DNA of 64,000 nt from Isochrysis galbana (GCA_018136815.1 CM030935.1:845382-909381), one strand, 5' to 3'. Positions 50,164 to 62,070 are shown, numbered from the stretch's first letter. Notes: generated by a model not told the origin, from the sequence alone. Numbers and translations: made by a program.

Positions 50164-51626
50164 ACCTATCCCATAATATCGCTTGAACGTCAGAATCGAT
50201 GGCTTCCATGAACCAAGCCGGAGGAGTGGAAGTGGATAGCCAGTATTTCGGCGTCCCGTAGATAATAAAGTTCACTAGTAGGGTTCTCCCGTGAATCGAG
50301 AGGTTCTGAACTCCTTTCCAGGCTGCGACTTTCTTCTTGAGCTTGGCGTAGAGCCTTTCCCAGAAGGTGTGGTTGTCGGGTACTTCCCAGAAGGGCACTC
50401 CTAGGATGGTGGTATACTCTCCTTCACCGAGAGTTTTGAGGTAAGCTAGAGTGTCGGGAGTCCGCGTCCCAATAAGTGATCCCAAGCGTATTAGTACACT
50501 CTTTCTTTTATTTACTTTAGCCCCGGTGGCCGTTCCATAGACATCTAGTAAATGCATCGCCCTTCCTAATGACTCAAAGGAGTCAGTCAGAATTTGCGTG
50601 TCGTCTGCAAACTGTGAGAGTCTTAACTCTCTAGGTCCTATCGTGATCCCTCTCATTTCGGGGTCGGCGTTGACTAAGCGCGTTAGGCCTTCGGCCACTA
50701 AGAGAAAGGCAAGGGGCGATAACGGGCATCCTTGGGGCGTGCCGCAATGTATTGTGAATGGGTTGCTACGCCTGCCGTTCGCCTTGATCCATCGGGTCGG
50801 AAGAGAGTCTACGTTAGTCAATAGCGCTAGCCATCTAGAATAACCGGGGCCGAAGCCCAATGCTTGAAGCGCTCTATGATAGTAATCCCAACTGACTCTA
50901 TCGAAAGCTTTTTCCCAATCAATCGCTAGAGCTAGGCCTTCCTCGCTCGTCCGTGTCCTCCAAGTACGCTTGCACTAACTTCAAGAGATGAGTGGCCTCG
51001 CCTATCATCCTCTTGGGCACAAAGCCTACATGTTCCTTGGAGATAATCGTATGAATCGTTTTCTTTAGTCTGTTGGCTTATACTTTGGCTAGGATTTTGT
51101 AGTCCTTTTGAAGCAAGGCGATGGGTCTGTAGTTTCTCGGGTCCCTAGCGTCCCCGTTCTTATATAGCAACACTATGTCGCCCGAGCATGTGTCCTCCGG
51201 TAATGCCCCTATTCGGTACGCCTCGTGAAACATCTCTATCAAGCGCGGGGCGACAAGCTTTTCGAAGCTTTGGTAGAATTCCATCGGTATGCCATCCGGC
51301 CCCGTGGATTTGCCTTTCGCCATTTGGCGTATCGCCCTAATGATCTCTGAGTAGCCTATAGGCTTGTCCAAAAAGGACCTATGACTCGTCGGTATCTGTC
51401 GCTGCCCCAGCGCGTGAAGGAGAGGCTCCGCGCCTTGCGATTTTTTCTCGCTAAAAAGCCACCCATAATAGCTCCGCAATGAGGCCAAGATGGCTGTGTC
51501 TTCGGTCGCTATATTATCCTCCTTCAGAGTTGGTTGAGGGTCGTCCCACTTTACTCCGGCGAACATCGCCAGGATGTCCCCGTTGGCGTGTCTAGGCTTG
51601 TCGTGGTGGAAATCCCACAACCACAA
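50162..51626 (-). pseudogene. LINE-A reverse transcriptase fragment
   Basis: On the minus strand from 51626: WLWDFHHDKPRHANGDILAM, MAKGKSTGPDGIPMEFYQSF and GDIVLLYKNGDARDPRNYRP (RT blocks 1-2). After frameshifts at about 51080-50860 come VGFVPKRMIG, ALGFGPGYSRWLALLTNVDS, CPLSPLAFLL, FADDTQIL and LSIHGRTLLV, ending at ILWDRS. It is about 90 % similar to the copy at 6287 by eye and adds the upstream RT that the first copy lacks. It is cut at both ends and inactive. Confidence 0.85.
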
Positions 51627-51629
51627 TCA

Positions 51630-52060
51630 TCGCGCGGATCACTCGACGGGTCAGCCAGCAGGCCTGCCCAACCTCAGCAAGATGGCGCGTCAATACCTTG
51701 GCCGGCCGGCCTCTTCTGCAGGAGTAGAGCGCGCTTTCTCGAAGGCAGGCAAGCTGCATGACGATCTTAAGAGTGCACAATCCGATTCGACGTTGGAGCA
51801 CGCATTGCTTGCGGGCGCGAATTGCGAGTAGTAGTACGTCGTAGTCGTAGACCGCGTCTCTGTTTTTGTGCGGTCTAGGGGTCTAGGGCACTATTAGCCT
51901 ACTATCTCTAATAGTGACTAGATAGTTCCAGATCGTTCACTATTGCTATCTTGATAGATACTAATAGCACCCCAGCGCTATCTTGATAGATATAGATAGC
52001 TGAAAAGCCGGGTAGATAGGTAGATATCTAGATATCTGGCTATCTTATTCAACTCCTTAT
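51630..52060 (+). pseudogene. hAT transposase C-terminal remnant
   Basis: GQPAGLPNLSKMARQYLGRP, then ASSAGVERAFSKAGKLHDDL, KSAQSDSTLEHALLAGANCE and a stop at 51829-51831. This is the complete hAT dimerisation C-terminus. AT-rich downstream DNA with GATAGATA/CTATCTTGATAG repeats follows (51880-52040), as at 43.7-44.6 kb. It joins the LINE fragment at about 51626. Confidence 0.8.
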
Positions 52061-52074
52061 AAAGAACGCCAAGA

Positions 52075-52790
52075 CCATCACCGTCCAAATGGATAACGCT
52101 ACACCCCACAAGAGCACAAGAGCAAGAGCAAGGACAAGAATGACACCATGGAGAAGCGGCTCCAAGACGTGCTCAAGGCTCCACGGCTCCGCGGCAAGCA
52201 ACACGGTCCCGACATTGTTTTCCTTCGGCAAGTGCCCAACTCCCCGGACACCAACGCTTGCGACCTGGGATTCTTCAAGTCGACCGACTCGCGTCTTCCA
52301 AAGCGTCGCGACTTCAATTTGGACCGCTTTACTCAACAGTGCCTCGAATCTTTTCGTGCTTACCCTCCAGAGAAGTTGAATGCTTTGTTTGATACCAAGT
52401 CTCGTGTGTTGTTGTCCATTGTGGAGGCAGAGGGTGGGAATGATTACGCCCTCCCGCATCGATCGTCGTGACGTTGTTTCTGACAGTGAATAGAGGCCAT
52501 TTTTTTGACACGTCGTAATGTTAATGTCGAAACAAGCGAGTGCTTGTTCGTGGGGCAAGTCTCAAGGGGCATAGAGCACAGCCTTGAGAAAGAGAGAGGG
52601 AGCGCGCGCGCTACATGGCGACACGAGCCACGATCACACATCACTCACAAAACCGCCCAATCAACAAAGGGACACTCCGAAAACTCACGTAAACAGTCGC
52701 CACAGTCAAAGAAACGAGTCCGGAGAAGAATGCAGCCAACCGAAACGAATCCACAACGAAGAGTCCCGAAGTAAACGGCGATCACTTCTC
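52075..52790 (+). pseudogene. Mariner-like DDE transposase remnant 2 plus 3' end
   Basis: MDNATPHKS, then in another frame MEKRLQDVLKAPRLRGKQHG, PDIVFLRQVPNSPDTNACDL and GFFKS. The C-terminus is LDRFTQQCLESFRAYPPEKL then NALFDTKSRVLLSIVEAEGG, stopping at 52471. The end preserves the helix and NDYALPH motif of mariner-type enzymes. Downstream sequence to 52790 recurs inverted at 45440-45715. Confidence 0.75.
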
Positions 52791-52799
52791 AAGAACACA

Positions 52800-53318
52800 A
52801 TGCCCATCACAGCACGCTGAGACGTTGGGGGTGGATGCCGCGCTGAGACGTTGGGGTTGGATGCCGACCGCAGCAAGGCATGCGAGCGAGGGATGGGGCT
52901 AACGGTAACGGTGGTGCTCAGGGGTCGGAGATCCCCTCCCTCTCTTTGAGTTCCTGGCAGAGGGTGACACGCGAGCGGCCGAGGGTCGAGTGAGAGGTAG
53001 TGGAAGGACTAAGAGGTGATGTTTCTGATTGAATAGTATCTAGTGGCGAGCGCCTCCTGGAGGGAGGGAGGGAGAAGGGAAGCAGCTAGAGAGCTAGAGC
53101 AGTGAGGCCTGAGAGTGTGAGCTCGGGGTTTTTAATGTGCTTAGTAGTACTAACGACGATTCCCTCTCCCTGGCCCCACATCGCGCGGCGGCGAGGAGAG
53201 TGAGCAGGAGTAGCACAGGCACGAGGAGAGCGATAGAGAAGCTGGGGCGGAGGAAGGACGAGAAAGACGTAGGCGGCAGCTCACGAGGAGGAGAGACGGA
53301 GTTGCAGAGTCGCGCGCG
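52800..53318. promoter_or_regulatory. Upstream region of the thioesterase-like gene
   Basis: A short tandem repeat (GCTGAGACGTTGGGG, twice near 52817-52857) and purine-rich sequence. No gene is supported; the promoter should lie here. Confidence 0.35.
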
Positions 53319-54305
53319 ATGCTCTCCCGTGAGGACCTGCTGTCGATCCAGGCGGATGCGATGGCAGACGACGTGGAGATCGACCTCGAGAAGATGACCA
53401 GCTGGTCTGAGGCCGAAGCCCGCGCATACTTCGAGTCGGGCGGCACGCTTGAGCCACGATCGGCGGGCAGTGGAGCTAACTTCACGCGTGGGGACGCACC
53501 GACCGCTGCCACACCGTGGATGAGGTGCCTCGCCAAGAAGCCGGAGGCAGCATACCGTGTGGTGGTGTTCTCATGGACTGGCAACCGCGGCGGCCAGGGC
53601 TCCGCCCATAACCTGATGCGGCCCAACTGGAGCGTTTCAATGGCAGAAGCCGAGGTCTTCGAGGTTTTGCTGCCCGGGCGTGGCATGCGGCAGAAGGAGC
53701 AGCTCTATACAGACGTGAAGCAGATTGTCTCAGCTCTAGCATGCGCGCTCGGCCCTGCGCTCAAAGGCGGCAGCCCATACGCTTTCGTGGGCTTCTCATT
53801 CGGCGCGATTCTTGCTTATGAAACTGCAATACGAATCTCAGCTTCATACCCTGGCGAGGGCCCAGCCCTTGTGTGCGCCGTTTCCGCAGAGGGTCCTGCG
53901 TGGCCTCACCGCAAGGGCATACAACACCAGCTAGACGACAGTGCCTTCAAGTCGATGCTTGCGGAAAAGAAGGGTACCGATTTTATTCTACGTGATTTGG
54001 GCTTGACGAGGCTCTACCTACCCGTCATTAAGGCCGACTTGGCGCTAGAGGAGACGTACGACCCGCCAACTGGCCCTCCGCGCTTGAATATTCCCGTCAT
54101 GGCCTTTTTTGGGGAGGCACATGGTCGGGACCATTTGGCAACGAGGGTCGCGCGCGATGCTGCCGAGCTATGGCTGGAGGCCACGAGTGATGCTACGGCT
54201 TCACGGGTGGTGGCTTTGCCGGAGGTGGACTGGTATGTGTTCCAAGAGCCATCGGGGACGGCAGCTGTCCAAGAGGCCGTCGCCAACTTCATGGCGATGT
54301 TGTGA
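53319..54305 (+). CDS. Type II thioesterase-like alpha/beta hydrolase
   Basis: 328 residues, single exon. An acidic N-terminal extension of about 75 residues (WSEAEARAYFESGGT) precedes a thioesterase-type alpha/beta hydrolase. The strand YRVVVFSWTGNRGG stands where these enzymes have FPxAGG, followed by EVFEVLLPGRGMRQKEQ (the LPGRG motif is diagnostic). The nucleophile elbow is FVGFSFGAILAYE with Ser160. IPVMAFFGEAHGRD follows at the usual acid position. Such enzymes release acyl chains from polyketide, non-ribosomal or fatty-acid synthases. The histidine expected near the C-terminus (normally GxHFF) is replaced by EVDWYVFQE, so hydrolase activity is uncertain. There is no targeting peptide and no synthase gene nearby. 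Confidence 0.8.
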   Translation: MLSREDLLSIQADAMADDVEIDLEKMTSWSEAEARAYFESGGTLEPRSAGSGANFTRGDAPTAATPWMRCLAKKPEAAYRVVVFSWTGNRGGQGSAHNLMRPNWSVSMAEAEVFEVLLPGRGMRQKEQLYTDVKQIVSALACALGPALKGGSPYAFVGFSFGAILAYETAIRISASYPGEGPALVCAVSAEGPAWPHRKGIQHQLDDSAFKSMLAEKKGTDFILRDLGLTRLYLPVIKADLALEETYDPPTGPPRLNIPVMAFFGEAHGRDHLATRVARDAAELWLEATSDATASRVVALPEVDWYVFQEPSGTAAVQEAVANFMAML

Positions 54306-55348
54306 TGACACCCGGCTGCCCGGGTACAGCAACGTCACGCACAATCGCCACTATTGGCGAGCCTATCGTAATCGAGCGTGACACGTGACGGCAGCGCGCT
54401 GAGGAGCATGAACTCATAGTTGATACACGAGTGAACGGTGGTTTAACGTCAAGTGCTGCGCTATTATGAATAGCGGTTCCGAAGGTTGGGAAAGATGCGC
54501 AGATTGCAGGTGTACACGGCAACCGACAATATCAATACCTATTCAATGCGCTCGTCCCCATGCGGCTCTTCTTATGGTACATTTGCTGCCTTCCCAATGG
54601 GGTGATAGATAGTGCGCTGCGCCAATCCACAGGGCAGTCAAACAGCTGATTTATGACAACTAACATGTGGGGTGGGGGTGCATTTGTTGACCCTTCTCCG
54701 AAGCCCAAAAAAAAACTCCTGGGGGCTCACCTGCCACCACGAAAAATTGCCGAGGAAAATGGTGGGTTTTACCCGCCCCCCCCCCCCCTCGCCCCCCTCT
54801 GCACACGCGCCGGGGCTCTAACAGTATCGAACTGGCGGTCGCTCCGCAAGGCCGCGATAAGGATCAGGTTATTTCGGGGCAGCAGTTGTCAGGCTTGTTT
54901 CATGACACGCAATTCCCCCGAGATCCGTCCGCGCTTTCGGGCGCCCGACCTTCATCTGGTGCATAGAGCAGGAGGGGCGTCACCCGCAGAACGCCCTATG
55001 CACCGCACAGCGCGTGCACACAGCTGCCTAGACCACAGTAAGGGAGTTCGCCCGGACCACGGACTACCCCGACCCGCCCCTCGTAGGAATCGCCCGCGTT
55101 CGTACTCGACAACGACCTCTACCTCCTCGACGCTGGGGCCGTCGACGCGTGGCTGGCGAGCGCCAACCTCCAGGCCGCCCTCGCGGCGCTCCTCCGTTGG
55201 ACAACGTCTCGCCCTTGGCAAGTCCGTAAGTTTTAGTTTCTAAACCGTAAACCGTAAACCCCCCAAATTATGTTGTCAAAATTTGAGGGTCGGTAGGGCA
55301 CCTAAATTTCGATCAAAATTTAATAGTTTGAGGAATCTTCATAACTCG
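54306..55348. other. Intergenic, with an unidentified coding-like remnant
   Basis: 55083-55230 carries a protein-like frame (ESPAFVLDNDLYLLDAGAVD, AWLASANLQAALAALLRWTT) that I do not recognise; it is probably a transposon relic. 55237-55260 holds AAACCGTAAACCGTAAACC. Nothing else is supported. Confidence 0.35.
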
Positions 55349-56080
55349 AACTAAGTTTATTCTTAGTTCGCCCATGGGGGGGCACGAGCCCCCCTCTCTC
55401 TCCACTCCTCCCCTGCCATGGGGGAGGATCCACCCACTCTCCTGGCACGCCTGATGGCTTGCCAGGAGCACACAGCCCTGCTGACCCATTCCTCTCCCCA
55501 CAGACAGGCCCGCCTGACTCGCCCGCCCCGGCCCGTCGCGGCCTGCCCATCCCTCTGACCAGCCCCTCCTCCCCCTGGGCCCCCCTGTTCAGGACCCCCC
55601 AGCCAGCTCCAGTCGACCCGCAGGGGCTCGGAGAGCGGAGAGCCAGCGAGGGAGAGGCAGGAGGGGCCAAGGCCATGCCCCAGCCTCACCTGCCCCCTGA
55701 GCTGTGCTCCCAGGCCCCTGCAGGCCACCTGGGGACCTGAAGAGGGGCCGCAGGCGCGCGCCATGGGCCCCCGCCGCAGGGAAGAGAGGAGGAAGAGGGA
55801 AGAGGGAGGGGAGGGGGGAGTGGCAGCTCTCCCCTCCGGCATTTACGTGTCTTCTCGCCCCGTTTGGGTAAGAGAAGACGGGGGCGCCAGAGCCAGGAGG
55901 GAAGGGCCACTCGCTCTAGCGAGGGAGATTAGCGCTTCTGGGCCCCTATCTCACGAGTGCCCCCCCCCCCCCCCTGCGTTGCTTTTACCCGAAAGGGGTT
56001 TTCCCCCAGCGTGGACTCGAGGAGAGGACGTGCTGGGGTGCGCGGGGTCAGTGCATGCACTGGGGGGCTCGCGGGCGTTT
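55349..56080 (+). mobile_element. Retroposon subfamily A copy
   Basis: It starts AACTAAGTTTATTCTTAGTT (55349-55368; one arm base changed), then CGCCCATGGGGGGG. The body is collinear with 35953-36380 and then 37801-38120, which proves that those two pieces were once contiguous. It ends near GCATGCACTGGGGGG. Confidence 0.8.
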
Positions 56081-56189
56081 CTTCTAGTCTACGAGACTTG
56101 CATAGTGCCTTCCAGCAAGGGACACACCATCAACGCTCAAGGGGACCAACAAAACTCTATAGTTTCATAGTGCCTTCCAGCGTTCTCGC

Positions 56190-56300
56190 TCAAGGGGTGG
56201 TGGTCCCCCTGACGAGATCCCTTCCTCTCCCTCACTTCCCGCCTTGCGGCAACTCCCCTCGTGCTCGACATAGGGGCCCAGGTTGTGGGGGGGGGCTGGG
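56190..56300 (-). repeat. LINE-B 3' UTR fragment
   Basis: CTCCCTCACTTCCCGCCTTG then CGGCAACTCCCCTCGTGCTC is the reverse complement of 39440-39500 in the LINE-B 3' UTR. Confidence 0.6.
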
Positions 56301-56399
56301 TCGGTCGGGGTGCACCGGCCCTCAGTGGTCTGTTCTTGCCTTCCTCCTGTGCCTCTGGGTGGCCCGTCTCTTGCTGTTGTGGTGTGGGTGACGTGCAGA

Positions 56400-56500
56400 A
56401 AAAGGGAAACGGCGGGGATTGACCTCTCAACAAGTTGACTCAACACGTTGAGTCAACCTCTCAACAAGTTGACTCAACATGTTGAGCCTCTCAACAAGTT
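56400..56500. repeat. Short tandem repeat CTCAACAAGTTGACTCAACA
   Basis: CCTCTCAACAAGTTGACTCA occurs three times, in part with ACGTTGAG/ATGTTGAG variants. The unit is self-complementary (CAACAAGTTGACTCAAC). Confidence 0.7.
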
Positions 56501-57111
56501 GCGACTCAATTGACTCCCAAGGGGGATCTTAAGGGTAGAGAAGATGGATGCATCAAGAAGATGGATGCATCCATGATATTGATATCCAGACGCAAATATG
56601 AATATTCTGTGGTGTGTGGAGGTGTGCGACATGAGCACCACAACACTACCGGCTGCTGCACGCTGCTATGGAGTGAATCTAGACCATCATCCTCGATGCC
56701 GACTCGACAGATGTCGGTAGCATCGATAGATCCAACCTCTTGGCGCTGGGAGCACTGCTGACCTTTTACGTTATTATCCTCTCGATTCAGATGTACAAGC
56801 GATGGAGAAATGTGGCGACACTATCGCTGGAGTCAGATGTCGCCACCATATATGATAAACTAGAGCAAATGGTACCAATGATCGGCTCTAATCGGTTGGA
56901 AGCCAATTTTCAACAAGCGAGGCGATGGTCTCTAGCTCACATAACCGGGATCGGTGGAGCGCACGCGCACGCAACAGGTGTCGCGCGTATGTCGGCCCGT
57001 ACGACAGATGTGAACACAATGATATGTTCAATGATTGCGCCTACGTTGATGGGGGCACCTCATGTGACCTCTTGCCTGCATGTCACTTAAATGTTGTCGT
57101 TATGCGTGCCT
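56500..57111. other. Intergenic, no gene seen
   Basis: AT-richer unique sequence downstream of the NatC subunit gene; it should hold its 3' UTR. Short open frames show no domains. Confidence 0.35.
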
Positions 57112-60100
57112 TCAACTCCCAACAGGCGACTCCGTGAGTTTGACAACTGGGAAACACGGGTGGGTCTTGAAGTCGAAAGTTGCGCGTCGTGTGCCAGGAG
57201 GTGGCGGCTGCTGAAGAGTCGAGGCGAGAAGTACGCCGTTGGCCACGGCGACACGGGCGAGAGCAAGCATGTCCACCTTGTCGGATTGGGTAGCGAGCAA
57301 ATCAGGTATGTGAAGAGCGCGATCAATTGCACCTTTTGCCGATTTGAAGGTGGAGATGGCCGCATCAACTAGCTTGGTGAGAGGAAGTGCGCCCATGTCT
57401 GTATCACACCTGCAAACATGGCAGCATATCGTATGGCCGAGGTCATCAACGAGGCGTCGTGTCGTGCGCGGAATCGAATGTGGCATGTGAATGCGCGGCA
57501 TCGCTGCAAGGACGCTCGATTCGCGTGGTAGTGACTGCAACCTTGCAAGGCGCCAGCGGGCCCTTGTGGAGCCGCACAGGGCCAATATTTTCACCTAGCC
57601 ACGTATTGGTCGAGAGTGAAGGCGGGAGGTCTTACAAGGAGTGAAAATACCGCAAAGCGCTGCTCAAAGCGCCGGTGCAGCGGTGTAAACTGGAGATCGG
57701 TCGGCGGCGTGAAGTCGAGGCGCTTGAGAATCTGGATGAGCATCATGAGCCCGGTGCACATGTCTCGGGTAGCGGCGGCGGCAAAGACCTGGGATGGGGG
57801 TACACAGCATGGGTGAAGAGCGCTTAGGAGGCGGAAGACGAGTGTATTGTTTGCATCACGACGCGCTGTTTTCATTTTGGACACCAACACCTGCCCAGTG
57901 GCCATGTAGCTGCAAACCTCAAGTCGGACTCCTCTGCTAAGCACAGCGGATGGTTTCAACTTCTCCTTGTCCCCACACTTTTTCTTCTTATTGGTTCCTG
58001 CCTTCTCTGCCCTCTTTGCTGCCGCTGCTGCCGCGACAGCGGCTGTCTGGACTTCTGTTGCCCTTTGAGTCACTTGGTGCACTTGCAATCGCAAGTCGGA
58101 GATACCTTGCAGGTACCAATAGATCATCTACGAAATCGACCGAGAAAGCGGGAAGGTGGCACATAGCTGGCGATGACTACTCGTCTAGGCGTTGGAGGAA
58201 GGACGGTGGGACGAGCGCGGACTGCAGGCTGTCTTGTGTGAGGTGCGCATTGTGCGCAGGAGGCAAGGGCGTGCAAGCGATGGGCACGGCTCGTTCGCGG
58301 TGCCACAAAGTGTTCCGTTACAACACCGATGGGCCGACTGGGTTTCACGTTGTGAGACCGCTAGCTCACCTGCAACTCGCAGGTGGCGTAAAGCTCGAGC
58401 TCGAATCCCAGCATCAAGAAGCGACTCATTGCTTGCAGTGTTTGTACTAGTACCCACGCACCGAAGGGCTGAACGCCGAGTTCGAGATAGCCCGCCTAAG
58501 AAAGAGTAGGCCGGGCGGGAATTCCACTCAAGCATATTTGAGGGCCGGGGCGCTACCATATGATCGCAAGAAAAGTTGGCGGTCATATGCAGCGGTATGC
58601 ACCTGCTGCAGTTGGGCATCGAGCCCGTCAGCTAGCTCCTGAAGCAACGCCCAGTCTACGAGGAAATGACGCAACTTCCGGCGCTCCCGTCCGCGATTAT
58701 GGCAACGCAGTCGCATCAAGGCTTGTGCCGCTTGGGTGAGTTGGTCAATATGCTCCTCGCAAGGTTCAAGTTTGGCCATTTCGCGTGCGCTTTCAATAGG
58801 TAGGCCGCAGAGTGCCTGCCCAATCAGATTGGCACGGCAAGTTAGAAGGTATGAGAATGCCAATCTTGCTCCTCAAACTTGGCTCGATGGGCCATTGAGC
58901 AACACATGGGTTCACAAGCCAACATTGAAAAATGTGCACGCCGCGGAGGTTCCGGTTCACCTGAACCGCATCCCACACCCATGGGCGAAGGGGTGCTCTT
59001 AGCTGAAGACTGCCACGATCATCGCTTACTCCGGCTGAGTGGGCATAAGACCGCGCCACAATGTTCACGTTGGGTCCGCCGACGGTGACCTTCCAATGAC
59101 ATATTTGAGCAGAGGCGATGGGGTCGAGACAAACATGTGCATGGCCCATCCGCTTAGCGAGTCTGGCCCCGCACCACGATACGCAGCTGCATCGCACGCT
59201 AGCCCTCGCATCCACAGTGAGGTTGAGGTGGCGTAGAAGGAGAGTGAAACGAGCGGCTCGGGAAGGGGATGAGGCCTTGCTGCGTGTGGGGGGGAAGGGA
59301 CGCACCTGTACCCAAGATTGTAGAGAGTCAAGACTGGATACATCGCTGATCCCAAAGGCTGCACCGATCTGAGCAACGCGTAAAAATGGAGCGAGGGAAG
59401 CGTGAAAGTTCGAGTTCAGCCGAGCATGGGGCTCCATCCGTCACAGCACCATCGCAAAGATCACATCCGGGCGGCGCCAAGCATTGGCCGCCAAGGCCAT
59501 GACTTTAGAAGATGGCGCCCTCTAAACGAAGGGCGTGCAGCGCAGCTCCGTCGTTTAGAGGGCGCTATCTCAGCCCTTGGTCAGGCCTGGACGCAGTGCA
59601 TCATCATTTGCCACGTATTTCGACTGCCGAGGGCGAATCTTGGCACGACGAACCTGCTCCAGCAAGAGTTCAAGCCTGTCTAAGGCGGCTTCTCGTGTAG
59701 GAAGGTCGATCTTTCGTTGAGGGGCAGAGCCCAAGAGTACGCTGGACGCCCGACCTGCGAAGCAGTCGAGTGCAGAGGCAGGGACGCCCAGGCTGATTGT
59801 TGAACGAATGAACGGGAGCTGTGCCTGGCACAGCGAGAGCATTCGGCGGCATGTCTCGAGGGGCTTGGACCCAGGTCGAAGCATGTTGCCCAACAAGGCA
59901 AAGAGCGATCGGCGCAGCCTCAGCCGGCAGAGGACGGCCTCGAGAAGGTCCAGGCGCTCCCCATTGTTCGAGCTTGCAGACTCGCCCGAGAGAGTGCTGG
60001 CGGGTGCGGTCGCCGCCTTCTCTTCCTTCAGAGCGCAAGACGCCGCCTCCTCCTCCACCAGCAGCGCTCGCAGCACATCAGAGTCCTGCACATCGTCGCG

Positions 60101-60622
60101 CATATCAAGACCATAGCAAGATGAGGAGAAGTCCTCCTCCTCCGAGACATTGCTGCGCAATATGAGCACACGCACAGCTGCTGCGCTCCGCACCGCGCCA
60201 AGCATCACGGCGCTGAGCCGAGCGTCGCACGGTTGGCGTGTGCTATGCAGCCAGTCCAGCCGGTAAACCGTCTGTACGAGCGGGAGCCCTGCGTACCACG
60301 CGACTTCTCCGCGGAGCATCTCGTCAACGATGGCAACAAGGTGAGGGAGTTCGAGAGTGTGAGGCAAAGCCGCTGGAGCCGGCTGGTCCGCCGTCGCCAT
60401 CCCTGCGTCCATCTGAGGGTCCATCATCTCGAGGGCTGACATGGCGTCCTGCAGCGAGAAGCACTTTCCGTGCAGCAGCTCTCCCAGGCGCATGGCATCG
60501 GCGGCGGCGTCGAGCATAGGCAGCGCGTTGCACCACTGCATCGGTTGGCCGTCCACTTCCTCCTCGAGAAACGACGCTGCCGACGCCGATGAGAGGGAGA
60601 GCGAGGCGAGCTGCGACTCCAT
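57112..60622 (-). CDS. NAA35: NatC N-terminal acetyltransferase auxiliary subunit (NAA35/Mak10)
   Basis: It starts at ATG 60622 (MESQLASLSLSSASAASFLE). Exon 1 ends at 59615 (donor AAATAC|GTGGCA) after 336 codons: GELLHGKCFSLQDAMSALEM, MDPQMDAGM and VDEMLRGEVAWYAGLPLVQT are the conserved Mak10 N-terminal block. Later exons are recognisable but not all boundaries are fixed. One near 58800-58530 has LMRLRCHNRGRERRKLRHFL, VDWALLQELADGLD. 58127-57600 has GVRLEVCSYMATGQ joined over a small intron (GGGCAG|GTGTTG...CATCCCAG|GTCTTT) to VFAAAATRDMCTGLMMLIQI, then RRFEQRFAVFSLLVRPPAFT. The last exon, up to 57112, has LVDAAISTFKSAKGAIDRAL and MLALARVAVANGVLLAS. The subunit anchors the NatC complex (NAA30/NAA35/NAA38) to ribosomes for Met-Leu/Ile/Phe N-acetylation. 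Confidence 0.85.
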
Positions 60623-60629
60623 CGCTGGG

Positions 60630-60709
60630 GGGGGGGGGCTCGCTCCGCTATCTCTCTCTCTCCCTCTCCCCCCCTCTCCCTCTCTCTCCCTCTCCCTCCC
60701 TCCCTCCCT

Positions 60710-60751
<42 letters not shown>

Positions 60752-60960
60752 CTCTCTCCCCCCCCCAGCTCTCTCGCCTCCCGCCCTCTCTCTCCGTCTC
60801 CTCCTCCCTCCCTCCACACTCTTTCTCTCCCCATTGAAGATTTCTCTTCATGGATCCTCATCTCAGTCATGGCTCTCCCTCCCTCCCACTCCCCAAATCC
60901 CCATCATCAGCAGGTCGAGAGAGGATAGAGAGCGCAGGGGAGGGAGGCGCGGGGACTAGC
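60630..60960. promoter_or_regulatory. CT-rich upstream region of the NAA35-like gene
   Basis: A long CT/CCCTC tract (60645-60810) lies directly upstream of the start codon on the template side, resembling the CT tracts before other genes here. Confidence 0.4.
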
Positions 60961-60969
60961 GGCTATTTT

Positions 60970-62050
60970 TAATTTAGGTAGGCGAGGGGTGTTTGGACTA
61001 AATAAACAGAAGCACAGGAGTTTTCTTGTATGATGTGCGAGATCTAAGCCTGAGAGTGGCAACGTCGTCTATCGGTGTTTCGGAGAGCGTGGTTCCCTTG
61101 CGATGTTACCCTTCGTCTACACAATGCTGCTATCTATCACTGGGCCTCAATGGATTGGGGCTAAACATGGTACCCCCGCCGAGAGAGATTTGTCTCCCTT
61201 TCGCGCGCGTCTGAGCGCGCGTGCTCTGAGTCTCTAAGAGAGTCTCTACACCCAACACAAGGTTGGACCAAAGACAGAGACCGAACAAATTTTGTCATCA
61301 AAATGGTTGTTCGAATCCTCGGAACCGCTCAAGGAAGCGGATGTCGGACCCTACGCTTCACAACGGGTCCAACAAGCACTGTCGTCGCCTGCGTCGAGGC
61401 AGCGCGTCGATTTCCTGGCGGAAAAGCTGAAGCTTAACAGCAATCAAAAAATTCTCTGGTGAACGGGAATCACTTCCAGCATTATCTGAACAATATAAAC
61501 CTCTTTTACCCTCGGATGTGTGTTGAAGGTCTCATGGCACGATGGTACGCCGGGCTGCCGCCAACTCGTACCGCTGAAGCTGAAGGAGTGTGGATCGAGA
61601 CTCACGCCTGCAGATCTCTCAGAGGTCACTCACTCAGCGATGGTGAAAGTTATGATCTAAATCTTTTGCTACACCTTCCAAAAGCCTGGACTAAATTCTT
61701 TTGCTCATGGCTCCACAAGTTCAAGATGAAGGAAGGCACTGCCACTTCTACGACGACTCATGTTGACTTTGTCTCTGAGACCCTGGCAACTCAAGCGTGT
61801 CCGTCACCACCTCAAGCTCAAGCTGATGCTTGCTCATTCACGGATTGGAGGTTACGGATGGAACAGGAGGGACCGAACGGGACGGAAGGTAGGTGGCGGA
61901 AGGCACGGCATTTCGGCCATTGGCGGGCGGGACGGGCAGACCATCTTCCATGGTTGGAGGATGGATGGCGGGCAGTGGCGAGGGCGAGCGCGAAGACGGA
62001 GCGGACATAGTGGATCGCGAGGGTGAGTGGGTGAGTAGATTTGGTTGGTG
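60970..62050. other. Intergenic with an unrecognised protein-like stretch
   Basis: 61290-61440 reads ESSEPLKEADVGPYASQRVQ, QALSSPASRQRVDFLAEKLK in one frame. 61459-62010 is open with FYPRMCVEGLMARWYAGLPP but shows no known domain. Either may be a transposon relic; I do not assign a function. Confidence 0.3.
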
Positions 62051-62070
62051 TTGTAAGATTGCTTGTTACG

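Noticed and set aside
55237-55262. AAACCGTAAACCGTAAACC as telomeric repeat
   Set aside because: Too few units and not the usual TTTAGGG/TTAGGG type.
57591-58127. Single-exon protein over this interval
   Set aside because: It contains an intron (GGGCAG|GTGTTG to CATCCCAG|GTCTTT); the flanking parts are exons of the NAA35-like gene.
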